A stretch of DNA of 64,000 nt from the NCBI GenBank assembly GCA_910576535.1, contig CAJTKK010000014.1, forward strand, positions 1,259 to 65,258. Direction: 5' to 3'. The notes below the pieces were generated by a model that did not search any database, was not told the origin of the DNA, and worked only from the letters and a program-made list of their open reading frames with translations. The position numbers and the translations under genes were made by a program. Position 1 is the stretch's first letter. Every line of letters starts with the position of its first letter. This DNA comes from an uncultured Lachnospiraceae bacterium (GTDB taxonomy: Bacteria > Bacillota > Clostridia > Lachnospirales > Lachnospiraceae). Positions 7,582 to 15,962 of the stretch are shown one piece after another.

Positions 7582-9126
7582 GTGAAGAAATATTGGGGCG
7601 TACTTTTTAAAATAGTATTCAGCCGTACGATGGTTACTTTGACATTGCTGCTGATCCAGGTTTTCTGGCTTTTTGCGGGTTTTCGGTGGCTGGGGGAATA
7701 TTCGGAAATTTCCCTGCTGTTTATGCTGGTTCTTAGCGCAGCGCTTCTGGTTTATATTATAAATAAAGATGAAACGCCGGAGTTCAAATTAACATGGGTC
7801 ATACCCATATGCGCAGCGCCAGTATTTGGGGCGTTGCTTTATCTGTTTGTGGCTGGAAACTGGGGAAATATAGGGCTGAAAAAGGGTCTGGATAAAAGAC
7901 GGAAAGAAACAGCAGCTTATATGCATACGGAAGAAAGAACGAGGCGGGAAATGGAAGCGGCCAGCCCTCATATAGCTGGGCTTAGCCGCTATACAGAAGA
8001 AATAGGAGGGTTCCCCGCTTATAGGAATAGCCCGGTGACGTATTTTCCTACAGGCGAAGCCAAATTTAAGGATTTGCTTATAGAGCTTGAAAAGGCGAAA
8101 GAATTCATTTTTCTGGAGTATTTTATTGTAGAACGGGGAAAAATGTGGAACAGTATTCTGGAAGTTTTAAAAAGGAAAGTACAGGAAGGTGTGGAAGTCC
8201 GTTTTATGTATGACGGGATGTGTTCTATTCTCCTGCTTCCGTATTCTTATCCCGAAAAGCTGCAGGCTATGGGGCTAAAAGCAAAAATGTTCGCCCCTAT
8301 AAGGCCGTTGATGTCCACTTCCCAGAATAATAGGGATCATAGGAAAATAGTGGTAATAGACGGGCGGGTGGCTTATACTGGCGGAGTGAACCTGGCAGAT
8401 GAATATATTAACGAAAAAGTAAAGTTCGGGCATTGGAAAGACACCGCAATTAAAGTAGAGGGCGATGCGGTAAAAAGCTTTACTGTTATGTTCCTGCAGA
8501 TGTGGAACAGTTCGGAACGGGGGAAAGAGGATTACGCTAAATATATGAAATCCGGCTTAAAGCCAGAGGGGAGCGGGCATGGGTTTGTTATCCCTTATGG
8601 GGACGGGCCGGCTCTTCCTGAAAACGTAGCAGAGACGGTTTACTTGGATATGATTCATCAGGCGGTACGGTATGTGCATATTATGACCCCTTATTTCATT
8701 GTAGACAATGCAATGCTGGACGCCCTCCAGTATGCAGCGAGGAGAGGGGTGGATGTGAAGATCATGATCCCGCATATACCGGATAAGAAACTGATTTTCG
8801 CTATGTCAAGGACCTACTATCCGGATTTGCTGGCGGCAGGAATCAAAGTATATGAATATGAGCCGGGTTTTATCCATGCAAAAGTATTTACGTCCGATGA
8901 TGAAAAGGCGGTTGTAGGAACTGTCAATATGGATTACAGGAGCTTGTATCATCATTTCGAATGTGCGGCTTATCTGTACCGGAATGAGGCTGTGGCCGAT
9001 GTGGAACAGGATTTTCAGGAAACATTGGGACGGTGCATTGAAGTGGATATGAAATATTATAAAGGCATAAATATTTTGAACCGTTTGATGGGGCGCGTAC
9101 TCCGGCTGGTAGGACCGCTCACATAA
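7582..9126 (+). CDS. cls: Cardiolipin synthase
   Basis: A 514-residue membrane phospholipase-D-type enzyme that condenses two phosphatidylglycerols into cardiolipin and glycerol. The first ~90 residues have three hydrophobic segments (MVTLTLLLIQVFWLF, LLFMLVLSAALLVYI, WVIPICAAPVFGALLYLF). Two HKD motifs follow: HRKIVVIDGRVAYTGG (His ~253) and HAKVFTSDDEKAVVGTVN (His ~432). The start is a GTG at 7582, 19 bp after rubrerythrin; the RBS is weak (AAAGAAAG). Length and motif order are normal for the family. Confidence 0.92.
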   Translation: MKKYWGVLFKIVFSRTMVTLTLLLIQVFWLFAGFRWLGEYSEISLLFMLVLSAALLVYIINKDETPEFKLTWVIPICAAPVFGALLYLFVAGNWGNIGLKKGLDKRRKETAAYMHTEERTRREMEAASPHIAGLSRYTEEIGGFPAYRNSPVTYFPTGEAKFKDLLIELEKAKEFIFLEYFIVERGKMWNSILEVLKRKVQEGVEVRFMYDGMCSILLLPYSYPEKLQAMGLKAKMFAPIRPLMSTSQNNRDHRKIVVIDGRVAYTGGVNLADEYINEKVKFGHWKDTAIKVEGDAVKSFTVMFLQMWNSSERGKEDYAKYMKSGLKPEGSGHGFVIPYGDGPALPENVAETVYLDMIHQAVRYVHIMTPYFIVDNAMLDALQYAARRGVDVKIMIPHIPDKKLIFAMSRTYYPDLLAAGIKVYEYEPGFIHAKVFTSDDEKAVVGTVNMDYRSLYHHFECAAYLYRNEAVADVEQDFQETLGRCIEVDMKYYKGINILNRLMGRVLRLVGPLT

Positions 9127-9207
9127 AAAGCTGGCCTCATACAAGGCCGAGAGAATAGGGAAAAGAAGTGACAGAAATTGCAAGGGATCTTTTATGATGG
9201 AAGAAAA

Positions 9208-9564
9208 GTGAAGATTTATGAAAAACTGCTTGCATTAGGTGAATATGCGGGGCAGAAGAAGGAATGGACGGAGGCATTATGGGCAAATTTGCTTGACGTT
9301 CCTCCTTTATTTGAAGAAATGGTTTATTATCTGGAACACCATGATTATAAAGATCATTTTCAATATGAGGGATATTCCCTGATTGATTTATATGTATGGC
9401 AGATGAGCCGGTATAATCTAATAAAAGATTTTGGGAAAAATACGGCGGAATGCAATAAAGAAACGTTGGTACTGCGTTCTTTCGCAGCCATGATAGAACT
9501 AATGAAAAACCCGGAAGAATATTTAAAGAGGCTAAGGGAGGGCCGGGGGATGGATCGGCTTTAA
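9208..9564 (+). CDS. Hypothetical protein
   Basis: About 118 residues from the GTG at 9208 (GGAAG seven bases before it); a TTG at 9178 would give 128. The protein is soluble-looking, acidic and Tyr/Leu-rich, with YEKLLALGEYAGQKKEW near the start and a helical C-terminus. I recognise no family motif. It lies between cardiolipin synthase and a DUF1700-like gene on the same strand, with gaps of 81 and 53 bp, so it may be in the same transcript. Confidence 0.6.
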   Translation: MKIYEKLLALGEYAGQKKEWTEALWANLLDVPPLFEEMVYYLEHHDYKDHFQYEGYSLIDLYVWQMSRYNLIKDFGKNTAECNKETLVLRSFAAMIELMKNPEEYLKRLREGRGMDRL

Positions 9565-9617
9565 GAACGTCTCAAAACGGGTTTTTATACGCATTTTGAA
9601 AGAGGAAGAGAGGAACT

Positions 9618-10070
9618 ATGACCAGAAGCGAGTTTATGGACAGCCTGCGCAGGGCTTTGGCCGGAAGCTTGACAAGCAGTACGGTAAATGAAAATATGCG
9701 TTATTACGAAGAATATTTTGATACACAGATCCGTCTAGGGCAGAGGGAGGAAGAGATTACGGCTGGCCTTGGGGATCCGAGGCTGCTGGCAAAGACGATT
9801 ATCCAGGCATCAAAGTATCAGGCACAGAATTTTAATAGCCAGGAATACGATGAGGTATATGAAGACGGCTCTCAAGATAACGGGCGGGATGGAAAAAGAT
9901 ATGCGCCTAAAGTATACCGTATGCCGGGCTGGCTTATGCTTCTCATTATATTTGCTGGGATTTTTGTAGTAATCAGCATAGTGAGTTCGGTAGTGTCTAT
10001 GTTTCTTCCTATTATTATACCTGTTTTATGCATTGTGATTATTGTGAGGCTGCTCCAGAGACGGAATTGA
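9618..10070 (+). CDS. DUF1700/HAAS-domain membrane protein
   Basis: A 150-residue protein with an N-terminal helical HAAS-type domain (MTRSEFMDSLRRALAG, then YYEEYFDTQIRLGQREEEI and LGDPRLLAKTII, typical of DUF1700), a polar linker, and a hydrophobic C-terminus with one or two membrane spans (WLMLLIIFAGIFVVISIV, FLPIIIPVLCIVIIV) ending in LLQRRN. These proteins normally pair with a PadR regulator in envelope-stress or transport control; none is adjacent. Start ATG 9618 after GAAGAGAGGA. Confidence 0.75.
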   Translation: MTRSEFMDSLRRALAGSLTSSTVNENMRYYEEYFDTQIRLGQREEEITAGLGDPRLLAKTIIQASKYQAQNFNSQEYDEVYEDGSQDNGRDGKRYAPKVYRMPGWLMLLIIFAGIFVVISIVSSVVSMFLPIIIPVLCIVIIVRLLQRRN

Positions 10071-10134
10071 TGTTGTTTTCATTCATATATTTTTGCGGGC
10101 GGATTTTCCGGCATATGGGTTATGTTATATTTCT

Positions 10135-10157
10135 GAAGCGGCAAAGCCGCTTTTTTT
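10135..10157 (+). terminator. Rho-independent terminator
   Basis: AAGCGGC (10136-10142), loop AAA, GCCGCTT (10146-10152), then a run of T's, 65 bp after the DUF1700 gene. Confidence 0.8.
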
Positions 10158-10505
10158 CATTTGACAGGAAAGCCTTCTGTGCTTTTATAGATGAAAATAA
10201 AGAGGGGCAGTTACATGCGCCGGATAAAAGCGGCGTTGCTGAAGGTTTTTCGGTGGGGTGCAGAACGTATTCTTGTTTTTAGCAAAATGAATAGAACGCC
10301 AGAAAGGGTCTGGCGTTCTAATGAGGGGAGTATAAATAATTAATATAAGGGTCTATAAATAGAAACGATGAAGGGTTATTTCTATTTATAATGTTATTAT
10401 AGCACTGTTTTTGAAAAATGCAATACGTAAATAGTACTAAAGTCCTAATGGATTTTCTGTGCAAAATAAATAAAAAAACAGTACTAAAGTCCTATAAAAG
10501 AAAAT
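10158..10505. promoter_or_regulatory. Intergenic region with two hairpins and a repeated palindromic motif
   Basis: Three items are visible. An 11-bp hairpin (AGAACGCCAGA 10293-10303 with 10309-10319) has no T-tract on the plus strand. A 12-bp AT-rich inverted repeat pairs TATAAATAGAAA (10354-10365) with 10379-10390. A 15-bp direct repeat AGTACTAAAGTCCTA occurs at 10433-10447 and 10480-10494; each copy is itself an imperfect palindrome (AGTACT-AA-AGTCCT). The second copy sits 12 bp before a forespore-type promoter, so the pair looks like operators for the small gene at 10571. No gene is seen. Confidence 0.5.
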
Positions 10506-10535
10506 GAATACTTTTTATTTGGACAAGACATACTA
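10506..10535 (+). promoter_or_regulatory. Sigma-G/sigma-F-like forespore promoter
   Basis: GAATA (10506-10510), an 18-bp spacer and CATACTA (10529-10535) fit the forespore consensus (GNATA-N17/18-CATNNTA). The expected start near 10542 leaves a short leader with AGGAGG at 10557-10562 before ATG 10571. Confidence 0.5.
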
Positions 10536-10570
10536 TTCCTGTAACAAAAATAAATCAGGAGGAATGTAAA

Positions 10571-10714
10571 ATGTCTAAAAACGATTATAACCAGAATGAA
10601 AAACAGAATCAGGAAAACAAGTACAATAACAGCAATAACGAAAAACAGAACCAGAAGAACAGCAACAACAATAACAACTGCTCTAACAGCAACCAGAAAA
10701 ACAACAATTTCTAA
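10571..10714 (+). CDS. 47-residue Asn/Gln/Lys-rich small protein, possible spore protein
   Basis: A short gene from ATG 10571 to TAA 10714 starting MSKNDYNQNEKQNQENKYNN. Almost half the residues are Asn and most of the rest are Gln, Lys, Ser or Glu, with one Cys. It has a very good RBS (CAGGAGGAATG) and a strong terminator right after, so it is a complete single-gene unit. The composition recalls Asn/Gln-rich gamma-type small acid-soluble spore proteins, and the promoter is forespore-like. I infer a forespore-expressed protein but see no defined family motif. Confidence 0.65.
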   Translation: MSKNDYNQNEKQNQENKYNNSNNEKQNQKNSNNNNNCSNSNQKNNNF

Positions 10715-10732
10715 GCAGGGTTCTGGCAAGGG

Positions 10733-10769
10733 CTGCGCACTGGATCATAGGTGCGCAGCTTTTTTTTAT
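10733..10769 (+). terminator. Rho-independent terminator
   Basis: GCTGCGCAC pairs with GTGCGCAGC around about ten bases, followed by eight T's. It terminates the small Asn-rich gene. A second, mismatched hairpin with a T-tract (AAGCAGC..GCAGCTT) follows near 10799-10823. The remainder to 11013 shows nothing further. Confidence 0.85.
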
Positions 10770-11013
10770 AGGAAAATCCTTTGCCAGGAGGATATAAGAA
10801 GCAGCAAAGCAGCTTTTTTGTCTTATAGGATGGGAAAGGCGCAATTCCGCGTTTTGGCGTAAGTAAAAGGATTGACAAAAAGGCAGGGTAGGATTTAATA
10901 TAAAGCTACATGTACCAATGGGCAGAGTTTACTATAAGAAAGAATAGGATTGAAAGAAATAGGGCTGTTGACAGCAGCGCTGCCGGAAACGGTTTTCAAT
11001 TGCGGGAAGGAAT

Positions 11014-12189
11014 ATGACGATTAAAAAAATGAAACGGTATGAATTGATTGCTCCATGTCATTTTGGGCTGGAAGCGGTTTTGAAACGGGAAATTATTGAT
11101 CTGGGCTATGATATCAGCAAAGTGGAGGATGGCCGGGTGACTTTTCTGGGAGATGAAGAAGCGGTCTGCCGGGCGAATATATTTTTGCGGACAGCAGAAA
11201 GGATATTGATTAAAATAGGGAGTTTCCAGGCGGAAACTTTTGAAGAACTTTTCCAGGGAACGATGAGCCTTCCCTGGGAAGAATATATTCCAAAGAACGG
11301 GAAGTTTTGGGTGGCGAAAGCAGCGAGCGTAAAGAGCAGGCTGTTTAGCCCTTCCGATATACAGTCAATTATGAAAAAGGCTATGGTGGAAAGGCTGAAA
11401 AAGGCTTACCGTCAAAGCTGGTTTGCAGAAGACGGAAAATCTTTCCCTGTCCGGGTTTTTCTTCTGAAAGATGAAGTAACAGTAGGGCTGGATGCGACAG
11501 GGGAATCGCTTCATAAACGGGGATACCGTAAGATGTCAGTGCAGGCTCCGATTGCCGAAAACCTCGCGGCGGCGTTGATTATGCTGACCCCATGGAAAGG
11601 GAACCGCATATTGGTGGATCCCTTCTGCGGCAGCGGTACTTTTCCGATTGAGGCGGCAATGATGGCGGCGCATATGGCTCCTGGGATGAAAAGGAAATTT
11701 GCTTCTATGGATTGGGAGCATATTGCGGGGAGGCAGATTTGGCATGATACTTTAGAAGAAGCGCGGGAAATGGTGGATCTGACAGTAGAAACAGATATCC
11801 AGGGATTTGACATTGATGAAAATGCATTGGCGGCTTCCAGGGAGAACGCCCGGCTTGCAGGCGTAGAAAATCTGATTCATTTCCAGAAAAGAGGAGTGGA
11901 TATGTTGAGCCATGCGAAAAAGTATGGGTTTATTATTACGAACCCTCCTTATGGGGAGCGGATGGAAGAAGCAGATTTGCCTTCTTTGTACGGAATGCTG
12001 GGGGAAAGGTTTGCTTTGCTTGATTCATGGTCCCTTTATATGATTTCTTCTTATGAAAACGTGGAAAGGGATATGAAAAGAAAGGCGGACAAAAACAGGA
12101 AGATATATAATGGTATGATGAAAACCTATTATTATCAATACATAGGCCCGAAGCCGCCGGCCAGGCCGAGGACGGAGGAACGGGGATGA
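11014..12189 (+). CDS. THUMP-domain class I rRNA methyltransferase (RlmL-like)
   Basis: A 391-residue SAM-dependent guanine-N2 methyltransferase of the YpsC/RlmL N-terminal type that modifies 23S rRNA. The N-terminal THUMP region covers residues ~1-165 (YELIAPCHFGLEAVLKREI ...). The catalytic domain has DPFCGSGTFPIEAA (SAM loop) and the N2-methyltransferase motif TNPPYGERM. Start at ATG 11014 (GGGAAGGA upstream); an internal ATG at 11029 is possible. It overlaps the next gene by 4 bp (ATGA), indicating translational coupling. Confidence 0.88.
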   Translation: MTIKKMKRYELIAPCHFGLEAVLKREIIDLGYDISKVEDGRVTFLGDEEAVCRANIFLRTAERILIKIGSFQAETFEELFQGTMSLPWEEYIPKNGKFWVAKAASVKSRLFSPSDIQSIMKKAMVERLKKAYRQSWFAEDGKSFPVRVFLLKDEVTVGLDATGESLHKRGYRKMSVQAPIAENLAAALIMLTPWKGNRILVDPFCGSGTFPIEAAMMAAHMAPGMKRKFASMDWEHIAGRQIWHDTLEEAREMVDLTVETDIQGFDIDENALAASRENARLAGVENLIHFQKRGVDMLSHAKKYGFIITNPPYGERMEEADLPSLYGMLGERFALLDSWSLYMISSYENVERDMKRKADKNRKIYNGMMKTYYYQYIGPKPPARPRTEERG

Positions 12190-12788
12190 CAAGGGTTGTA
12201 TTTGCAACAGGCAATGCCGGTAAGATGAAAGAGATCAGGGAGATTTTGGCGGATATGGATTTGGAGGCAGTTTCCATGAAGGAAATTGGCGTAGATATCC
12301 CTATTGAGGAAAATGGAGCCACATTTGAGGAAAACGCCCTGATTAAAGCAAGAGCGGTGGCAAAGGAGTGCGGAGAGGTTGTTTTGGCAGATGATTCCGG
12401 GCTGGAAGTCGATTACCTGAATAAGGAGCCAGGGATTTATTCTGCCAGGTACATGGGGGAAGACACTCCATATACGGTGAAAAATGCAAATATTATAGAA
12501 CGGCTGACGGGGGTGCCGGATGAGAAAAGAACGGCCAGGTTCTTATGTGCGATTGCCGCTGTTTTCCCGGACGGTTCTGAGACGGTTACGAGCGGGGCGG
12601 TCGAGGGCAGAATAGATTATGAGGAAAAAGGCAAAAATGGATTTGGTTATGACCCTATCTTTTATGTCCCGGAGTTTGGCAGGACGACAGCGGAGCTTAG
12701 CGACGAAGAAAAAAACAGGATAAGCCATAGAGGAAAGGCATTGCGTAAAATGAAGGAAGAGCTTAGGAAAAGGCTGCAGGAAGGATAA
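12186..12788 (+). CDS. rdgB: Non-canonical purine NTP pyrophosphatase (RdgB/HAM1)
   Basis: A 200-residue house-cleaning enzyme that hydrolyses XTP, ITP and dITP to the monophosphate and PPi. Motifs: FATGNAGKMKEIREIL, TFEENALIKARA, VLADDSGLEVD, GIYSARYMGED, GFGYDPIFYVPEFGRTTAEL and SHRGKALRKM, in normal order and length. It overlaps the upstream methyltransferase by 4 bp and is followed 2 bp later by the phosphoesterase gene, so the three form an operon. Confidence 0.95.
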   Translation: MTRVVFATGNAGKMKEIREILADMDLEAVSMKEIGVDIPIEENGATFEENALIKARAVAKECGEVVLADDSGLEVDYLNKEPGIYSARYMGEDTPYTVKNANIIERLTGVPDEKRTARFLCAIAAVFPDGSETVTSGAVEGRIDYEEKGKNGFGYDPIFYVPEFGRTTAELSDEEKNRISHRGKALRKMKEELRKRLQEG

Positions 12789-12790
12789 GT

Positions 12791-13270
12791 ATGCGGATAT
12801 TGATAGTGAGTGATACACACCGTCAAAATAAAAATTATTTGAAAGTGTTAGGACGGGTAAAGCCGGTAGAAATGGTGATTCATTGCGGTGACGTGGAAGA
12901 AAGCGAATACACCATCAGTAAAAGCGCGGGGTGTCCGGTAGAGATGGTGGCCGGGAATAATGACTATTTTTCGGAACTTCCCAGGGAAAAAGAATTTTGG
13001 ATTGGAAAATATCGTGTATGGCTGACGCATGGGCATAATTATTATGTTGCAATGGGGAATGAGACGTTAAAGGAAGAGGCTTGTTCCAGGGGGGCGGACA
13101 TTGTTATGTATGGGCATACCCATAAACCGGTAGTAGATATAGGGGCCGGGTTAATTGCGGTAAATCCCGGAAGCCTGACTTATCCAAGGCAGGCCGGCCG
13201 GAGGCCTTCTTATATCTTGATGGAACTGGATGAAAAGGGTGAAGCCCACTTTTCCATACATTATTTGTAA
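12791..13270 (+). CDS. YfcE/MJ0936-type metallophosphoesterase
   Basis: A 159-residue small calcineurin-like phosphodiesterase. Metal-binding motifs: SDTHR at the N-terminus, HCGDVEESEY, AGNNDYF, LTHGHNYYV and YGHTHKPVVD followed by NPGSLTYPR. It probably hydrolyses phosphodiester bonds with two bound metals; the natural substrate is unknown. It starts 2 bp after rdgB, an arrangement seen in many Firmicutes. Confidence 0.92.
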   Translation: MRILIVSDTHRQNKNYLKVLGRVKPVEMVIHCGDVEESEYTISKSAGCPVEMVAGNNDYFSELPREKEFWIGKYRVWLTHGHNYYVAMGNETLKEEACSRGADIVMYGHTHKPVVDIGAGLIAVNPGSLTYPRQAGRRPSYILMELDEKGEAHFSIHYL

Positions 13271-13406
13271 GAGAATAATGGGCGGATATTTCTGCATGCT
13301 GCCGTCTGCCCTTAAATCCAGTGCATTCTTTATAGGACCCGGGGAGGCTGGCGGCTGGAAGAGCAATGAGCGTTGCACAAATTAGGATAAAATTAGAAAA
13401 AATGTG

Positions 13407-13435
13407 TTGACATAGAACAAATGTTATAATATAAT
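13407..13435 (+). promoter_or_regulatory. Sigma-A promoter of the tRNA cluster
   Basis: TTGACA (13407-13412), 17-bp spacer, TATAAT (13430-13435), both perfect. An overlapping TATAAT at 13425 is less well spaced. It lies 35 bp before tRNA-Pro and probably drives all six tRNAs. Confidence 0.85.
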
Positions 13436-13469
13436 GTATCTTGCGTTGTGATGAAGCGGGATGTCATTC

Positions 13470-13544
13470 CGGGGTGTGGCTCAGCTTGGCTAGAGCGCCT
13501 GGTTTGGGACCAGGAGGTCGCAGGTTCGAATCCTGTCACCCCGA
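13470..13544 (+). tRNA. tRNA-Pro(UGG)
   Basis: Cloverleaf of 75 nt. Acceptor CGGGGTG pairs with CACCCCG, anticodon loop TTTGGGA (anticodon TGG), T-loop GGTTCGAATCC, discriminator A. CCA is not encoded. Confidence 0.95.
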
Positions 13545-13580
13545 TCTGTAATAAAGAAAATTGGCATTAGAATATTATTT

Positions 13581-13651
13581 GCGGGTGTAGTTCAATGGTA
13601 GAACACCAGCCTTCCAAGCTGGACACGTGGGTTCGATTCCCATCACCCGCT
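13581..13651 (+). tRNA. tRNA-Gly(UCC)
   Basis: Cloverleaf of 71 nt. Acceptor GCGGGTG pairs with CACCCGC, anticodon loop CTTCCAA (anticodon TCC), T-loop GGTTCGATTCC. CCA is not encoded. Its 3' end begins the 50-bp tandem repeat that follows. Confidence 0.95.
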
Positions 13652-13892
13652 TCACGGGTGATGGGAATATTGATTCCAGTCTGCGACGCATGTCACCCGC
13701 ATCACAGGTGATGGTAGTAATGGTTTCAGCTTGCGATGCATGTCACCCGCATCACGGGTGGTGATAGCAGTGATTTCAGCCTGGGACATATGTGATCCGC
13801 ATCATAGGTGATGGCAGTAATGGTTTCAGCTTGCGGTGTATGTTGTCCACATTATAGGTGATGGCAGTAATGGTTTTAGTCTGTGGTGCATG
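13643..13892 (+). repeat. Five 50-bp tandem repeats seeded from the tRNA-Gly 3' end
   Basis: Units start at 13643, 13693, 13743, 13793 and 13843, with a truncated sixth at 13893. Each runs TCACCCGCATCAC..GGTGATGG...GATGCATG and diverges progressively from left to right. The first unit begins inside tRNA-Gly. Each unit starts with an inverted repeat like the tRNA 3' end; in unit 1 the stem CCCATCACCCG (13639-13649) pairs perfectly with 13655-13665. The array fills the spacer between tRNA-Gly and tRNA-Arg. Confidence 0.85.
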
Positions 13893-13910
13893 TCATCTGC
13901 ACAAAAATGA

Positions 13911-13984
<74 letters not shown>

Positions 13985-14031
13985 TTTGGGATATGGACAT
14001 CCTGTTTGTTGTAATATATTATCCCGTTATG

Positions 14032-14105
14032 GTGGGTATAGCACAGTTGGCTAGCGCGTCAGATTGTGGCTCTGAAGGTCGAGGGTTCGAGTCCCTTTAC
14101 CCACC
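14032..14105 (+). tRNA. tRNA-His(GUG)
   Basis: Acceptor GTGGGTA pairs with TACCCAC, anticodon loop ATTGTGG (anticodon GTG), discriminator C at 14105. The extra G at 14031 supplies the G-1 residue specific to tRNA-His. Confidence 0.95.
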
Positions 14106-14167
14106 CTTTTTAGATACACTTTTGTATAGACTTGTTTTTATGGAGCAGGCTTGGTGTTATGAAATAA

Positions 14168-14239
14168 TGGGCTATCGCCAAGCGGTAAGGCACAGGACTT
14201 TGACTCCTGCATTCGCTGGTTCGAATCCAGCTAGCCCAG
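14168..14239 (+). tRNA. tRNA-Gln(UUG)
   Basis: Acceptor TGGGCTA pairs with TAGCCCA, anticodon loop CTTTGAC (anticodon TTG), T-loop GGTTCGAATCC, discriminator G. Confidence 0.95.
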
Positions 14240-14247
14240 TCTTATAT

Positions 14248-14320
14248 GGGGTATTAGCTCAGTCGGTAGAGCACTTGACTTTTAATCAAGTTGTCCGGGG
14301 TTCGAATCCCCGATGCCTCA
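14248..14320 (+). tRNA. tRNA-Lys(UUU)
   Basis: Acceptor GGGGTAT pairs with ATGCCTC (two G-T), anticodon loop CTTTTAA (anticodon TTT), T-loop GGTTCGAATCC, discriminator A. Last gene of the cluster. Confidence 0.95.
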
Positions 14321-14327
14321 TTAAAAA

Positions 14328-14368
14328 AGAAGCATCTTTGTCCAATGGATAAAAGATGTTCTTTTTTT
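14328..14368 (+). terminator. Terminator of the tRNA cluster
   Basis: AGAAGCATCTTTGTCC pairs imperfectly with GGATAAAAGATGTTCT around AAT, followed by seven T's. Confidence 0.8.
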
Positions 14369-14561
14369 GTCATATAGGATTTAGATACCGGAGGAGCTTT
14401 GCCCATATGGGAAAGTTCTATAGGCTTTTTATATGACGCAAAATAAAAATACGCGGTTGTACCGCGGGGCAGAAGCTGAAAGCCCTGCCTGTGGATGGGT
14501 AATTTTACAGTTGCCGGCTTTTAGGCCGGCGGAATACGGAATGACAGGGAGGATGAAAATT

Positions 14562-15926
14562 ATGGAGTTACAACAGGAAAACAAGATGGGCGTAATGCCG
14601 GTGAATAAGCTTTTGCTGTCCATGTCGTTGCCTATAATGATATCCATGCTGGTACAAGCATTGTATAATATTGTGGATAGTATTTTTGTTGCAATGATTA
14701 GTGAAAATGCGTTGACGGCAGTATCTTTGGCGTTTCCTATACAAAGCCTTATGATTGCAACCGCTACGGGGACAGGAGTCGGGGTAAATGCCATTTTGTC
14801 CAAATCTTTAGGGGAAAAGAATTATGATAAGGCAAATAAAACAGCGGTAAACGGTGTGTTTCTAGCTTTTGTCTCATATCTTGTTTTTGTTGTCATAGGA
14901 ATTGCAGGAACTGGGCCGTTTTACCGCAGTCAGACAATGGATGCCGAAATTTTAGGATATGGGGTGCAGTATCTGACAATTGTGTGTGTGGCATCCGCAG
15001 GGATATTTACCCAGATTATTTTTGAACGTCTTCTGCAGTCAACAGGAAAAACGGTTTATACAATGATTACGCAGGGGACAGGGGCCGTAATCAACCTGAT
15101 TCTGGATCCTATTTTGATTTTTGGCTTGTGCGGGATGCCGGAAATGGGGGTGGCGGGCGCAGCGGCCGCTACGGTAATTGGACAGATCATAGCAGGAATT
15201 ATGGGATATATAATCAATGAGAAAGTAAATCATGAAATTAAACTGGAATGGAAAGGCTTCCGTCCGGATGGGGCGATGATCGGAGGTATTTATAAAGTAG
15301 GGATTCCTTCGATTATTATGCAGGCAATCGGTTCCCTGATGACTTATGGAATGAATTTGATACTGATTTCATTTACATCCACTGCGACGGCAGTGTTCGG
15401 CGTGTATTTTAAGCTGCAAAGCTTTATTTTTATGCCAGTGTTTGGTTTGAATAACGGGATGGTTCCGATTATTGCTTACAATTATGGCGCAGAAAAAAAA
15501 GACCGTCTGATTCAGACGATAAAATTAAGTATTGCATATGCAATGGCTTTGATGATCATTGGCTTTCTTGTATTCCAGTTATGTCCCCAGGTTCTGCTGC
15601 AATGGTTCAATGCTTCGGAAACAATGATGGGAATCGGTATCCCGGCGCTGCGTACCATAAGCGTCAGCTTCCTGCTGGCAGGATTCTGCATTATTTGCGG
15701 ATCAGTATTCCAGGCGCTGGGGAATGGGATTTACAGTATGGTAGTTTCCATTGCAAGGCAGATTATCGTGCTGCTTCCGGCGGCATATTTTCTTGCTAAA
15801 CTGGGGAATGTCAATTATGTGTGGTGGGCATTCCCGATTGCGGAACTGATGTCTTTGGCCTTATCCTCTTATTTTCTTTTCCGCATATATCAAAAGATTA
15901 TCAAACAGATCGGGACAGGCCGTTGA
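14562..15926 (+). CDS. MATE family efflux transporter
   Basis: A 454-residue multidrug/toxin extrusion transporter with about twelve membrane helices that exports cationic compounds using an Na+ or H+ gradient. Visible family blocks: SLPIMISMLVQALYNIVDS at the N-terminus, ISENALTAVSLAFPIQSL, GTGVGVNAILSKSLGE and the second-half repeat GIPSIIMQAIGSLMTYGMN with NNGMVPIIAYNYGAEKKD. ATG 14562 follows GGGAGG; an in-frame extension to 14433 lacks an RBS. Transported substrate unknown. It is convergent with the PHP gene. Confidence 0.9.
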   Translation: MELQQENKMGVMPVNKLLLSMSLPIMISMLVQALYNIVDSIFVAMISENALTAVSLAFPIQSLMIATATGTGVGVNAILSKSLGEKNYDKANKTAVNGVFLAFVSYLVFVVIGIAGTGPFYRSQTMDAEILGYGVQYLTIVCVASAGIFTQIIFERLLQSTGKTVYTMITQGTGAVINLILDPILIFGLCGMPEMGVAGAAAATVIGQIIAGIMGYIINEKVNHEIKLEWKGFRPDGAMIGGIYKVGIPSIIMQAIGSLMTYGMNLILISFTSTATAVFGVYFKLQSFIFMPVFGLNNGMVPIIAYNYGAEKKDRLIQTIKLSIAYAMALMIIGFLVFQLCPQVLLQWFNASETMMGIGIPALRTISVSFLLAGFCIICGSVFQALGNGIYSMVVSIARQIIVLLPAAYFLAKLGNVNYVWWAFPIAELMSLALSSYFLFRIYQKIIKQIGTGR

Positions 15927-15962
15927 CGGACAGATGTATATAAACGGCGGAAACAGAAAAAA

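Noticed and set aside
10484..10729. 81-residue hydrophobic open frame on the minus strand
   Set aside because: It is the antisense of the Asn-rich gene; AAC/AAT codons read backwards as Val/Ile/Leu, giving a false membrane protein.
13643..13900. Regularly spaced repeats resembling a CRISPR array
   Set aside because: The 50-bp units are contiguous with no unique spacers, diverge gradually and start inside a tRNA; no cas genes are present.
13993..14352. 119-residue open frame on the plus strand
   Set aside because: It runs across tRNA-His, tRNA-Gln and tRNA-Lys and is translated tRNA sequence.
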